Assembly (NCBI GenBank): GCA_910585685.1
Contig: CAJUEO010000003.1
Location: 62,001-126,000 of the forward strand
From: an uncultured Christensenella sp.
GTDB lineage: Bacteria; Bacillota; Clostridia; Christensenellales; Borkfalkiaceae
Reading direction: 5' to 3'
Length of the DNA stretch: 64,000 nt
Positions 41,270 to 49,569 of the stretch are shown here, in pieces. A program made the translations under genes and the position numbers. Position 1 is the stretch's first letter. Each line of letters opens with the position of its first letter. The notes under the pieces are model-generated. The model ran no database searches, was not told the DNA's origin, and saw only the letters and a program-made list of their open reading frames with translations.

Positions 41270-42823
41270 TTACATCATATTAGCCTGTTTATAAAGCATA
41301 TTCATAAGTTCGTCCGAAACAAGGTCGCGTATTCTTGCATAGTAGATAAAGATAGAGGTAAAGAACTTTTCGTTTTTGCCGCCTACCGTGTAATCGGGAA
41401 TGCAGGAAATAGGTCCGTTCTGACGTTCGAGGAATACTCTCGAAAACTCGACTTTCTGCTCGTTGGCAAGCGTGCGAATGAAGTCGTCGGTGGGTCCTTG
41501 GTATATGATAGGTGTGTAAAGCCTTTCCGTATTTTCGACCGTGGGCGCCGCCTTTGTATCCGCAACGGGAACGGCCCTTGCAGGCTGTTCCTCTGCGTGA
41601 GGCTTCTTTTTCTTTTCGGGTTTTTCCGTTTTTTCCGCCGTAGGTTTTGCGGTTTCTTTCGACTTTTTAGCTTTTTTCTTGCCTGCTGCCTTAGCCTTCT
41701 TTTTGTCGAGAAGGGCTACGCGGAACACGTTGATTACATGTGAGATAAGAGCAAGTATAGCCGCAATAATTACAAAGTTGCCAAGCGCCACGCCTTCCGC
41801 AAAGAAGGTGGTAACAACTATTACAATCAACGCCGCGACTTCGAGGGAGTATCTTATTATATTTACCACAAGCATAAACTTGTTTGTCTTTTTGCCGAGA
41901 CCCATAAGGTCAAGCACAAGGTTCACAAATGCAAGATAGCCGAATACGACCGCCGCAAGTTCGAGCGTGATTATAGTAATTTCTCTGCCTTCGAACGCAA
42001 GCCCCGTTGTGAACAGCGAGTTGATAAGGCCGAGTACGTCGGCAGCATTTTCACCCGACGTGTACAGCGTGAGGTTGAGCCCCGACGCCATATCCGTGAG
42101 GAAGGGAAGCATAAACGGAATGCCGTAGATAAAAACAACGACGATTGCCGACATAAGCGCAAGTAAAAATTTTATTAAGCCAGAGCCGCCCTTGTAGAAA
42201 ATAGCCTGCACAATCAACATCAAAAGCGTGCCGCCGAATGCGGAGATAAGTCCGTAATTTGTGAAATCGGCTATTGCTTTACCGTCGATAATGAATTGAT
42301 TTAAAAGAATAATTACGAAGGTCGACAAAGTTGCTATCGCAAGCACTTCGATAAACGAAGCTGCTCTCAAAGCGACGTTTTTGTCCTTCTTGCCCTTTCC
42401 GCCGGAAGTTTCGTCCATTGTTTCGAGGTCGGCAGAAGCGTCCTTCGACTTTTTCTTGCCTTTTTTTCCGCTGAACGCGCTGACGCAGACGGGGATAAGC
42501 GCAACCACTCCCGCAAGAGTGATAAGCGCGTAGAGTACTACAAGTATAGCGGCAAGATTAATTCCGCCCTCGGGCCATCCGGCAACGTTGAAGGGGAAAT
42601 TGTAGGCAAAGTCGGGCGTGTTGAACATACCCTGCAAACCTGTTTCACCGATTTTCCAGATGCTGTCAATAGCTGCCGGAATCTGTAATCCGAGCATAGA
42701 GTCGGCCGCATTTGCAAAATCGGAGGGCAAAAACAGACCTAACAAAAGGCAGACAAGCGCGATAAAATAGGTTATCAACGCAAAAATTTTATTGGGCTTT
42801 TTAGATTTTTTCTCGCTTCCCAT
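41270..42823 (-). CDS. Multispan membrane protein with Lys/Ala-rich linker and soluble C-terminal domain
   Basis: A 517-residue protein. A basic N-tail (GSEKKSKKPNK) leads to a first helix (~14-35). A long outer loop and another helix (~90-115) follow, then a Lys-rich cytosolic loop, at least six further helices (about 155-345), and a Lys/Ala/Pro/Glu-rich linker (~350-410). The last ~100 residues (RLYTPIIYQGPTDDFIRTL, VEFSRVFLERQNGPI, FFTSIFIYYARIRDLV) form a compact, non-repetitive domain. I do not recognise a family. The gene stands alone with its own promoter, a GGAG ribosome binding site and its own terminator. The linker and tail suggest a scaffold or sensor that carries a cytosolic domain. 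Confidence 0.78.
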   Translation of the reverse strand: MGSEKKSKKPNKIFALITYFIALVCLLLGLFLPSDFANAADSMLGLQIPAAIDSIWKIGETGLQGMFNTPDFAYNFPFNVAGWPEGGINLAAILVVLYALITLAGVVALIPVCVSAFSGKKGKKKSKDASADLETMDETSGGKGKKDKNVALRAASFIEVLAIATLSTFVIILLNQFIIDGKAIADFTNYGLISAFGGTLLMLIVQAIFYKGGSGLIKFLLALMSAIVVVFIYGIPFMLPFLTDMASGLNLTLYTSGENAADVLGLINSLFTTGLAFEGREITIITLELAAVVFGYLAFVNLVLDLMGLGKKTNKFMLVVNIIRYSLEVAALIVIVVTTFFAEGVALGNFVIIAAILALISHVINVFRVALLDKKKAKAAGKKKAKKSKETAKPTAEKTEKPEKKKKPHAEEQPARAVPVADTKAAPTVENTERLYTPIIYQGPTDDFIRTLANEQKVEFSRVFLERQNGPISCIPDYTVGGKNEKFFTSIFIYYARIRDLVSDELMNMLYKQANMM

Positions 42824-42902
42824 AATGTGTTTCTCCGTTAAGCTTTAAAATTCCGTTCTAAACGAAATGTGTAGTTTGATACAAACAGTTATGTACTCTA
42901 AC

Positions 42903-42931
42903 ATTTTATACCAAAAAGTATGATATGTCAA
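42903..42931 (-). promoter_or_regulatory. Promoter of the multispan membrane gene
   Basis: On the minus strand: TTGACA (42931-42926), 17 bases, TAAAAT (42908-42903). Confidence 0.85.
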
Positions 42932-42969
42932 GGATAAATTTAACAAAATTATATAGTTGACAAAAATAA

Positions 42970-42985
42970 AACGTTTTAAAACGTT
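42970..42985. promoter_or_regulatory. 16-bp perfect palindrome in a 377-bp intergenic gap
   Basis: AACGTTTTAAAACGTT, placed between the minus promoter (42903-42931) and the promoter of the PucR-type gene (43102-43130). The form suggests an operator. A TTGACA at 42957-42962 has no -10 at a normal distance. The rest of 42824-43200 shows no gene. Confidence 0.5.
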
Positions 42986-43101
42986 ATAAACCGATAAAAT
43001 TGTGAGTATAATCGTTTGTAAAGAGATTGTGCAATTCAAAGGCTTAATATTCCGCGTTTTTTTATCGGGATTGAGATATGCGACAAAAATAACAAAATCT
43101 A

Positions 43102-43130
43102 TTGCTTTCCTTTGAAAAGACTGTTATAAT
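43102..43130 (+). promoter_or_regulatory. Promoter of the PucR-type gene and S41 protease
   Basis: TTGCTT (43102-43107), 17 bases, TATAAT (43125-43130) with an extended TGT before the -10. An ATTGCC/GGCAAT hairpin (43164-43180) lies in the leader. Confidence 0.85.
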
Positions 43131-43200
43131 GGCGGTAAAGGCAGTTTTATTTGCCTGTATAAATTGCCGTTGCGGCAATATGTAAGGACGGTTAAAAATT

Positions 43201-43560
43201 TTGGAAAATATTCATAGGGTGCCTAATATGCCCGAGTTAAGCAGGTTTAAGGACGGCGACACCATAAATTTCGGGGAGGTAATAGCTACGCTTCCGAAGT
43301 CTGTTCGCGAGAAACTTGCAGAGGGTTTCGATATGAAGTGTTTTGCAAAAGTTTTCGAGGATACCGATATGATGCGCACCATAGACAGCTTTTTGGAAAA
43401 CGGTATGAACGTATCGCAGGCGGCGCGCACGCTGTATATGCACAGGAATACGCTTATATACAGGCTGAACTCGGTAAAGCGGCTTACGGGGCTGGATTTG
43501 CGGAACTTTGAAATGGCTACTACTTTTATGTTATTACATTATTTATATTTATTAAAGTGA
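43201..43560 (+). CDS. PucR/CdaR-type helix-turn-helix protein, short form
   Basis: A 119-residue protein with TTG start and AAGGACGG upstream. The C-terminal half is the PucR-type HTH: FLENGMNVSQAARTLYMH, RNTLIYRLNSVKRLTGL, NFEMATTFMLLHYL. The N-terminal half (~55 residues) is short and lacks the GGDEF-like or sensor domain of full-length CdaR/PucR, so it is a stand-alone DNA-binding unit. It is followed 12 bases later by an S41 protease gene. Its target may be the palindrome at 42970, by position only. Confidence 0.78.
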   Translation: MENIHRVPNMPELSRFKDGDTINFGEVIATLPKSVREKLAEGFDMKCFAKVFEDTDMMRTIDSFLENGMNVSQAARTLYMHRNTLIYRLNSVKRLTGLDLRNFEMATTFMLLHYLYLLK

Positions 43561-43572
43561 GGTTAAAAATCC

Positions 43573-44925
43573 GTGAACGACAGCGAAAACAAAGTGTTTG
43601 ACAACGGCGGCAAAAAAGTTAAAATCATAGTCAGCGTAATTGTCGCTTTGATAATTGCGGTTTCGTCTTTTTTTATAGGTTTTTTCACCCATAAACTTAC
43701 CCGTGACGAATATGTTTCTTCGGTGGAATGGGTAATGTCGATGATTGAAAAAAACTATTATTTTTCTGAGGATTTCGACAAGGAGGAAGCGAAAAATCTT
43801 TCCCTTAAAGCGCTTGTAAGCAAGCTGGACATATATTCCGAATATTACACGGCGGAAGAGTATCGAGCGGTAATGTCCGATAACGAAGGGGAAAAGAGCG
43901 GCATAGGCATAACCTATCAGTTTCTCAAAGATAAGGGAGTTTTGCTTGTATCCGTTATGGGCAACTCCCCTGCCTGGATTTCCGGTCTTAGGTCGGGTGA
44001 CATACTTACGGGCGGAATAGCCGACGGTGAGCTATATCCGTTCGACACGTCAGCCGCATTTACCGATTTTATAGTGGCGCAAAATCCGGGAGAGGAGTTT
44101 ACCGTAACTACCGAACACGCCGAATATACTCTGTCGAGGGAGGTATATACAGCGAGTTACGCATATATGGCAACAGCCGACACCTCGTGGGAGTTTGTCA
44201 CTTCGGGTGACGGCAAGGGGCTTGCCTTGGTCGAGAATCGCAGCGGAGCTATTCCGTATTTGCCCGACGGCGCGGCGTATATAAATCTTTCGCAGTTTTT
44301 CGGTACTATGGCGGACGAGTTCGGCGTGCTTATGTCGAAATTCAATGCCGAGCACTACACTACGATGTATCTCGATTTGAGAAACAACGGCGGAGGCTAT
44401 GTTTCCGCAATGCAGGATATCGCAGGTTACTTTACCTCCTCGCTTTCAAGCAAAACTCACGTCGCAATGACGGCTAAGTACAGAAATGGTCGCAACGAAG
44501 TCTACGACTGCGTAAAACATTCGGGCAGCAGTCTTGTTTCCAAGGATACAAAAATTTACGTTCTTGCCAACAGCGGTACTGCAAGCGCTTCCGAGGCGCT
44601 GATAGGCGTGCTTGTCAGTTACGGGTTTGTGGACTACCGCGATATATTTGTTTCAAATTATTCGGACGACTATATGAAGTTTATAGGCGTGGGACAGAAA
44701 AATGCGCAGACCTACGGCAAGGGTATAATGCAGTCGACTTATTATAATTATTATACGGGGGAGGCTGTCAAGCTGACTACCGCGCGCATCTATTGGCCGA
44801 ACGACAAGTGCATTCACGACGTGGCGCTGTCCGAAAGGGACGGGGTAACTCTGGTCGACGCAGACTGGATTGTGACGAGGGAGGATACCGAACTTCAACG
44901 CGTTGTGCAAATGACGACAAATTAA
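43573..44925 (+). CDS. S41-family (CtpA/CtpB-like) C-terminal processing protease
   Basis: A 450-residue protease anchored by one N-terminal helix (residues ~17-40), with the catalytic part outside. A PDZ-like region spans ~100-190 (GIGITYQFLKDKGVLL, SGLRSGDIL). The catalytic blocks are LRNNGGGYVSAM, NSGTASASEALIG (Ser at 338-340) and TYGKGIMQ (Lys383). CtpB-like enzymes act in sporulation signalling in Bacillus; here the role is open. GTG start with GAGG upstream. It is co-transcribed with the PucR-type gene and a strong terminator follows. Confidence 0.9.
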   Translation: MNDSENKVFDNGGKKVKIIVSVIVALIIAVSSFFIGFFTHKLTRDEYVSSVEWVMSMIEKNYYFSEDFDKEEAKNLSLKALVSKLDIYSEYYTAEEYRAVMSDNEGEKSGIGITYQFLKDKGVLLVSVMGNSPAWISGLRSGDILTGGIADGELYPFDTSAAFTDFIVAQNPGEEFTVTTEHAEYTLSREVYTASYAYMATADTSWEFVTSGDGKGLALVENRSGAIPYLPDGAAYINLSQFFGTMADEFGVLMSKFNAEHYTTMYLDLRNNGGGYVSAMQDIAGYFTSSLSSKTHVAMTAKYRNGRNEVYDCVKHSGSSLVSKDTKIYVLANSGTASASEALIGVLVSYGFVDYRDIFVSNYSDDYMKFIGVGQKNAQTYGKGIMQSTYYNYYTGEAVKLTTARIYWPNDKCIHDVALSERDGVTLVDADWIVTREDTELQRVVQMTTN

Positions 44926-44937
44926 ATTATTAAATTA

Positions 44938-44970
44938 AACCGCCTTGCGATTTTGCAAGGCGGTTTTTAT
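44938..44970. terminator. Bidirectional terminator
   Basis: AAACCGCCTTGC pairs with GCAAGGCGGTTT around GATTTT, and T runs leave both ways. It overlaps the last codon of the minus-strand small gene. Confidence 0.88.
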
Positions 44971-45167
44971 ATGGGTTTTTTAACTGTCTTAATTCTGCGT
45001 GCCGAAAAAATTACGCACACCAAAAATCCTTCCTCGGTTCGGGTTACGTCAATCGACGCGTCGTCGTTTCTTTCAAAGTATTCGTCGGTCACGCGCTGTA
45101 AATCCTTTAAAAACAAGCCGCGCTCGAACTCGGACATATCGTCCCTGTCTAATATTACTTTGTTCAT
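44967..45167 (-). CDS. Small conserved-looking protein downstream of the ParA-like ATPase
   Basis: A 66-residue acidic/basic mixed protein (MNKVILDRDDMSEFERGLFL ... VCVIFSARRIKTVKKPI). The ATG overlaps the ATPase stop by four bases and has a GAGGGAG ribosome binding site, so it is translated with it. The helix-then-strand pattern suggests a small alpha/beta fold. No family recognised; perhaps a partner of the ATPase. Confidence 0.7.
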   Translation of the reverse strand: MNKVILDRDDMSEFERGLFLKDLQRVTDEYFERNDDASIDVTRTEEGFLVCVIFSARRIKTVKKPI

Positions 45168-45895
45168 ACATGCTCCCTCAGTTTTCTCTTTAAATATCCT
45201 ATAAGTCCCCTGTAATTTTTTAAAACGTCGTGCACGTCCTTGCTCTTGCCCGTCAGGTTTTCTGCGGCGGATTTGAACGCCGCAAGCGTGTTTGCTCTCC
45301 ATCTTCCGACTGGCAGCGACAAGTCTTCGGGTATCGCGGCGGCAAGTTCTACGCGTATAAGGTTGGAAATTTCCTTTGCCGTCATACTTTCTCCGCTGAG
45401 TATAAGCGCGGCGCTGAGTTTGTTTACTATAAGCTTAATATCTTTTACTCCGCTGTCCCAAAGCGCCGAGCGGCATACGTCCGCACTCTTTACGGAATAG
45501 GGGAATGGGTCGGTTACTATTACTGCACTGTCGCAAGTTTCGGGCGCAAATTTATCCAACAGCAGATAGTCGAACAGCCCCTCTAAATCTTCGACGGCTC
45601 TTTTTGCGTAAGCCTCGTCCTTTAAACCAAGCGAGGACATAAAGTGCAGGTTTGAAAATTTGGGGTGAGAAATTATTGTCTGTTTTGCTCGGCACGCACC
45701 CTTTTCGTAGTCGGACAGGGTGTACACAAGCATATCTCGCACGTCACCCATAATAAGTGCGTCCGCGCCCCGTCTGTCTCCGTCGCAGATAAGGGTGCGT
45801 TCCCCAAGTTCGGCAAGCGCGCGACCAACTCCCACGCAGCAGGTAGTGACGCCCGTGCCGCCTTTAAAGCTTGTAAAAAAAATCTTTTTAGCCAT
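45164..45895 (-). CDS. ParA/MinD-like ATPase with altered P-loop
   Basis: A 243-residue protein of the SIMIBI class. The deviant Walker A of ParA/MinD, KGGxGKTT, reads FKGGTGVTT (residues 10-18): the first Lys is kept but the P-loop Lys is Val. Related substitutions occur in CpaE/TadZ proteins. Later marks are LICDGDRRGADALIMG (residues ~33-48), YLLLDKFAP and VTDPFPYSVKSAD. The ATG at 45895 is preferred; a TATAAA -10 at 45910-45905 lies nine bases upstream and there is no ribosome binding site, so the mRNA looks leaderless. It may act as a positioning or scaffold protein with little ATPase activity. Confidence 0.8.
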   Translation of the reverse strand: MAKKIFFTSFKGGTGVTTCCVGVGRALAELGERTLICDGDRRGADALIMGDVRDMLVYTLSDYEKGACRAKQTIISHPKFSNLHFMSSLGLKDEAYAKRAVEDLEGLFDYLLLDKFAPETCDSAVIVTDPFPYSVKSADVCRSALWDSGVKDIKLIVNKLSAALILSGESMTAKEISNLIRVELAAAIPEDLSLPVGRWRANTLAAFKSAAENLTGKSKDVHDVLKNYRGLIGYLKRKLREHV

Positions 45896-45904
45896 AATTA
45901 AAAT

Positions 45905-45910
45905 TTTATA
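45905..45910 (-). promoter_or_regulatory. -10 element of the ParA-like gene (leaderless)
   Basis: TATAAA on the minus strand, nine bases before the ATG at 45895; no good -35 seen. Confidence 0.5.
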
Positions 45911-45966
45911 CGCGCGCGAGGTGAAAAATTTCACTATTTGCGTCGAAAAAGCGCTAAGTTTGGGAC

Positions 45967-45995
45967 GTATATAAGCACAAGTCAAATCATACCAT
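45967..45995 (+). promoter_or_regulatory. Candidate sigma-E-type promoter of yqfC
   Basis: GTATATA (45967-45973), 14 bases, CATACCAT (45988-45995). The -10 matches seven of eight positions of the Bacillus SigE consensus CATACAnT, with an acceptable -35. In B. subtilis, yqfCD is in the SigE regulon. The ATG at 46001 is only five bases away. Confidence 0.55.
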
Positions 45996-46000
45996 ATTAT

Positions 46001-46246
46001 ATGAAACTTCTCGAACAGATTTTAAACGAACTCGGCGCGGACACTTTAAAGTCGTTTACCGTTATACCTTCCTTCGGCGGATATTTTCAATGCGTAAGAA
46101 GCATTGCCGAGTATTCTCCCCAAAAAATTTTGCTTGTGCTCAAAAAAACCGTTGTGACTATAGAGGGGGAAAAGCTCGAAATAGGCAAATATTTTGAACA
46201 GGACATATTTATAAAGGGTAACATTAAGGTGATTAACGTTGACTGA
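46001..46246 (+). CDS. yqfC: Sporulation protein YqfC (YabP family)
   Basis: An 81-residue protein of the YabP/YqfC family. A core of short strands (FTVIPSFGGYFQCVRS, PQKILLVLKKTVVTIEGEKL, FIKGNIKVINV) matches the family pattern, and yqfD follows directly. Its role in mother-cell sporulation is known only genetically. No ribosome binding site is visible. It overlaps yqfD by eight bases. Confidence 0.8.
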   Translation: MKLLEQILNELGADTLKSFTVIPSFGGYFQCVRSIAEYSPQKILLVLKKTVVTIEGEKLEIGKYFEQDIFIKGNIKVINVD

Positions 46247-47129
46247 CCTTACTGTAATTTCAATTGTTTCCACGGCGGAAAACGCGCTAAACAGACTTAA
46301 AAAGGCGGAAGTAGCCGTTTTTAACTGCAAAAAAGAGGGCGCGGAATTTATATTTTCCATAAAAAGCAAAGATATTAAAAAAGTTTTTGCAATTTTCAAT
46401 AAACCGTGTTATAATATTAAAGTCAAAAAGCACGGTTTAATTCGGCGTATTTTGTCGTTTGCCGCACTCAGAGTAGGGCTGTTGGTCGGCGCGGTTGCGT
46501 TTGTTGCGCTTGCCGCCGTTTCCAACTCGTTTGTGTTGAAAATCGAAGTGAGCGGCAGCGGCAGTTATTTGGAGCCCGAGATACGGCGCATAGTTCTCGA
46601 CGAAGGCGCGGCGGAATTTAAAAGCTTTTCCGCCTTTAACGGCGCGACGGCTACGGGCAGAATTCTTGCCCTTCCTCAGGTTACTTACTGCAACATTTTA
46701 AAAAAGGGCAGCGTGCTTATTGTCGACGTTCAGGTTGACGAAGAGCACTACGCTTCGCAGGAACAGGGCAGCCTTTTGAGCGATTGCGACGGGGTTGTCA
46801 AAAATGTAGTGGCGGTGTGCGGAACTGCGGCGGTAAATGTCGGTGACGCTGTAAAACGCGGAGACGCGCTTATTTACGCTCACACCGTTATAGGTGAAGA
46901 ACAGCAAAGCTGCCTTGCGGTGGGATATGCCGAGATAGAGCTTTATCGCACCGTGGAATACTTTGCCGACGAGGATAACGAGCAGAACCTGAAAGAAGCG
47001 TACGCTTCTTGCCTTATAGAAAACGAGCAGATAACCGAGCGCAAGCACACGGTAAAACCTACCGAGGGCGGAGTTATTTACGTTATAGAATTTACCTGTT
47101 TGCACAAATTAAGTATCAATCTCAATTAA
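46239..47129 (+). CDS. yqfD: Sporulation protein YqfD
   Basis: A 296-residue membrane protein. The N-terminal cytosolic part is small (residues ~1-70), one helix follows (~78-105, LRVGLLVGAVAFVALAAVS), and then an extracytoplasmic domain (IEVSGSGSYLEPEIRRIV onward). This is the YqfD layout. TTG start with AAGGTGA upstream. It is shorter than Bacillus YqfD (~400 residues), mostly at the C terminus. phoH follows two bases after the stop. Confidence 0.85.
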   Translation: MTDLTVISIVSTAENALNRLKKAEVAVFNCKKEGAEFIFSIKSKDIKKVFAIFNKPCYNIKVKKHGLIRRILSFAALRVGLLVGAVAFVALAAVSNSFVLKIEVSGSGSYLEPEIRRIVLDEGAAEFKSFSAFNGATATGRILALPQVTYCNILKKGSVLIVDVQVDEEHYASQEQGSLLSDCDGVVKNVVAVCGTAAVNVGDAVKRGDALIYAHTVIGEEQQSCLAVGYAEIELYRTVEYFADEDNEQNLKEAYASCLIENEQITERKHTVKPTEGGVIYVIEFTCLHKLSINLN

Positions 47130-47131
47130 TT

Positions 47132-48118
47132 ATGGATAAGAGCATAAGAAAAATAAATGCGGAAAGCGCCGATATATTGCAAAAGTTTTTGGGGACGTTC
47201 GACGAGAACGTCAATTTGATTATGCAAGAGCTCGGCGTCATTGTGCGCGTGGACGGGGATAAAGTAGTCATAAGCGGCGCGGAGGACAAAGTAAACTGCG
47301 CTACGTCTGTTACGGAAAGCTTACTTGAGCTTGCCGCCAAGGGTGAAAATATCGACAGGGGCAGGGTTGCGTACTGTCTTGAGCTTGCCAAGGAGGGAAA
47401 GGCGCGCGACATAAACAAACTGTCGTCGGGAGCGATTGCAATTACCTCTCGCGGAAAGCCCATAAAGTGCAAGACGGTCGGGCAAAAGACTTATGTCGAC
47501 GCAATACGCAAAACAACCGTCACGTTCGGCATAGGTCCTGCCGGCACGGGCAAAACCTATCTTGCCGTCTGCCTTGCCGTTCAGGCATACAAACAAAAGC
47601 AGGTCGATAAAATTATTTTAACCCGACCGGCGGTTGAGGCGGGGGAAAAGCTGGGCTTTCTTCCCGGAGATTTGCAGACGAAAGTCGACCCTTATCTTCG
47701 GCCACTATACGACGCGCTCGAAGAAATGCTGGGTACGGAAACATATTTAAAGCTTATGGAGCGCGGTACTATCGAGGTTGCGCCGCTTGCATATATGCGC
47801 GGCAGAACGCTTTCAAACGCGTTTATAATTCTCGACGAGGCGCAGAACACCACGCGCGAGCAGATGAAAATGTTTTTGACAAGGCTGGGTGATTCAAGTA
47901 AAATGGTGGTGACGGGTGACGTTACGCAGATTGACTTGCCCGACGGCAAAAAGAGCGGACTTGAACATTCCGTTGCGATATTAAAGGACGTGGACGGAAT
48001 TTCTGTAATTTACCTTACTGACAAAGACGTTGTGCGCAACCCCCTGGTTATGAGTATAGTCAGGGCGTACGAGGCGGACGCGTCGAGGAGGAGCAATGAC
48101 AAAGATAAAAATGAGTAA
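47132..48118 (+). CDS. phoH: PhoH-family ATPase
   Basis: A 328-residue cytosolic P-loop NTPase. The N-terminal KH-like part (residues ~25-65) is followed by GPAGTGKTYLAVCLAV, TRPAVEAGEKLGFLPGD, IILDEAQNTT and VVTGDVTQIDLP, the full PhoH signature. It acts in RNA metabolism in several bacteria. The start is the ATG two bases after yqfD, without a clear ribosome binding site. The 3' end overlaps the next gene by 23 bases. Confidence 0.94.
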   Translation: MDKSIRKINAESADILQKFLGTFDENVNLIMQELGVIVRVDGDKVVISGAEDKVNCATSVTESLLELAAKGENIDRGRVAYCLELAKEGKARDINKLSSGAIAITSRGKPIKCKTVGQKTYVDAIRKTTVTFGIGPAGTGKTYLAVCLAVQAYKQKQVDKIILTRPAVEAGEKLGFLPGDLQTKVDPYLRPLYDALEEMLGTETYLKLMERGTIEVAPLAYMRGRTLSNAFIILDEAQNTTREQMKMFLTRLGDSSKMVVTGDVTQIDLPDGKKSGLEHSVAILKDVDGISVIYLTDKDVVRNPLVMSIVRAYEADASRRSNDKDKNE

Positions 48119-49559
48119 AAAAGAGATAGTTATAAGCGCGTTTATGTTTATATTTGCCTATGTCTTTTTGATGCTCTCTATGTTTTTAATGTTTTTCATA
48201 AACAACGGCGATCAGGTTTTTGCGCTGTTTCAGGAGAGATTGAACAACGTCATAACCGTGACGGTATCTTCGGCAATACTTACAATCGTCGTGTACTTCT
48301 ATTTCTTTATAGAAAATAAAAACGTGCTTGCAAGACCCTCGAAGATAATAGAAATGTTTATGTTGATGTACATTGCGTTTCTTATCTGCGGAACAATTGC
48401 AAAGTATATAGCGCCCACGGCGCGCCCGTTGCTTTTTTACTCGCTTATGACCGCAATGATATTGCGCCGCCGCGAGGCAATTTTCGTAAACAGCGTATTT
48501 GCGCTTATTCTTTTCATCTTCAACAGACTGTTGAACAGTGCGGATATCGTCAGCGGAGAAATTCAGCTTATAGAGAGCTTTTCAAGCCTTTTGACCGTAT
48601 TTGCTGGCGGCGTCGTTGCGATATTTATGCTTAAAAATATCAAAACGCGCCTTGCGTGCGTTCTGATAGGCGTGGTGCTGTTTATCCCCACCGTGCTTAT
48701 AAACGTGGTTATGCAGCTCACTATAATCAGCGGAGACGTTGGTTTTCAGGTCATAGAAGTGTTTTTGTACAGTGCGTTCGACTGCATGTTTTCCGTACTG
48801 CTGTTTATGGCTATTTTGCCGATAGTGGAGGCGGTTTTCGGGGAATTTACTCCGTTCAGACTGCGCGAGTTGACTTCGGACGGAGCAAAGCTGATATCCA
48901 AAATGAAGCAAAACGCGCTTGGTACTTACAATCACTGCATTGTGGTTGCTCAGCTTGCCGAAGCCTGCGCTTCCGCAATAGGGGAGGACTCCGAGCTTGC
49001 AAGGGCGGCTGCATATTATCACGACGTCGGTAAGCTTAAAAACCCCGAAATGTTTGCCGAAAACCAAAGTGAGTTCGACCTGCATAAAGAGCTTACCCCC
49101 GAGCTTTCGGTGGATATAATCCGCTCGCACACGCGCGAAGGGGCAAAGCTTATAAAGAAGAACAGGCTGCCCGAGTTTTTCGCGGATATAGCCGTAGAGC
49201 ACCACGGCACAATGCCTATAAAGTATTTCTACGCAAAGGCGCTTAAAATGAGCGACGGTGAATTGAACGTCGCTAACTATTCATACCCCGGACCCACCCC
49301 GACCACGAAAATTGCGGCTATAATTATGATAGCGGACGCGTCGGAGGCGGCGTGCCGTTCGCTTCGCGACCGCTCTCCCGAAAACGTCGCTGCGCTTGTG
49401 GGAAATATCGTTGAAGAGCGTATGAATATGGAACAGTTCTCCAACTGTGAAATTACGATGCGCGAGCTTACCCTTATTACTCGCACGGTAATCAACCAGC
49501 TTGCCGGAGTATATCATTCGAGGGTAAAATATCCCAAGCTTCAGCTTTCACGCAAATAG
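48096..49559 (+). CDS. 7TM-HD phosphodiesterase (PgpH-like), lacking the extracellular domain
   Basis: A 487-residue membrane protein with about seven helices (residues 10-260) and a C-terminal HD domain. The metal motifs are YNHCIVVAQL, YYHDVGKL, the VEHHGT block and ADASEA. PgpH (YqfF) hydrolyses c-di-AMP. Classical PgpH is ~710 residues because of a large extracellular 7TMR-HDED domain near the N terminus. Here that domain is missing, so the way it senses signals must differ. The ribosome binding site GAGGAGG lies inside the end of phoH. Confidence 0.9.
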   Translation: MTKIKMSKKEIVISAFMFIFAYVFLMLSMFLMFFINNGDQVFALFQERLNNVITVTVSSAILTIVVYFYFFIENKNVLARPSKIIEMFMLMYIAFLICGTIAKYIAPTARPLLFYSLMTAMILRRREAIFVNSVFALILFIFNRLLNSADIVSGEIQLIESFSSLLTVFAGGVVAIFMLKNIKTRLACVLIGVVLFIPTVLINVVMQLTIISGDVGFQVIEVFLYSAFDCMFSVLLFMAILPIVEAVFGEFTPFRLRELTSDGAKLISKMKQNALGTYNHCIVVAQLAEACASAIGEDSELARAAAYYHDVGKLKNPEMFAENQSEFDLHKELTPELSVDIIRSHTREGAKLIKKNRLPEFFADIAVEHHGTMPIKYFYAKALKMSDGELNVANYSYPGPTPTTKIAAIIMIADASEAACRSLRDRSPENVAALVGNIVEERMNMEQFSNCEITMRELTLITRTVINQLAGVYHSRVKYPKLQLSRK

Positions 49560-49569
49560 GGGGAGATAT

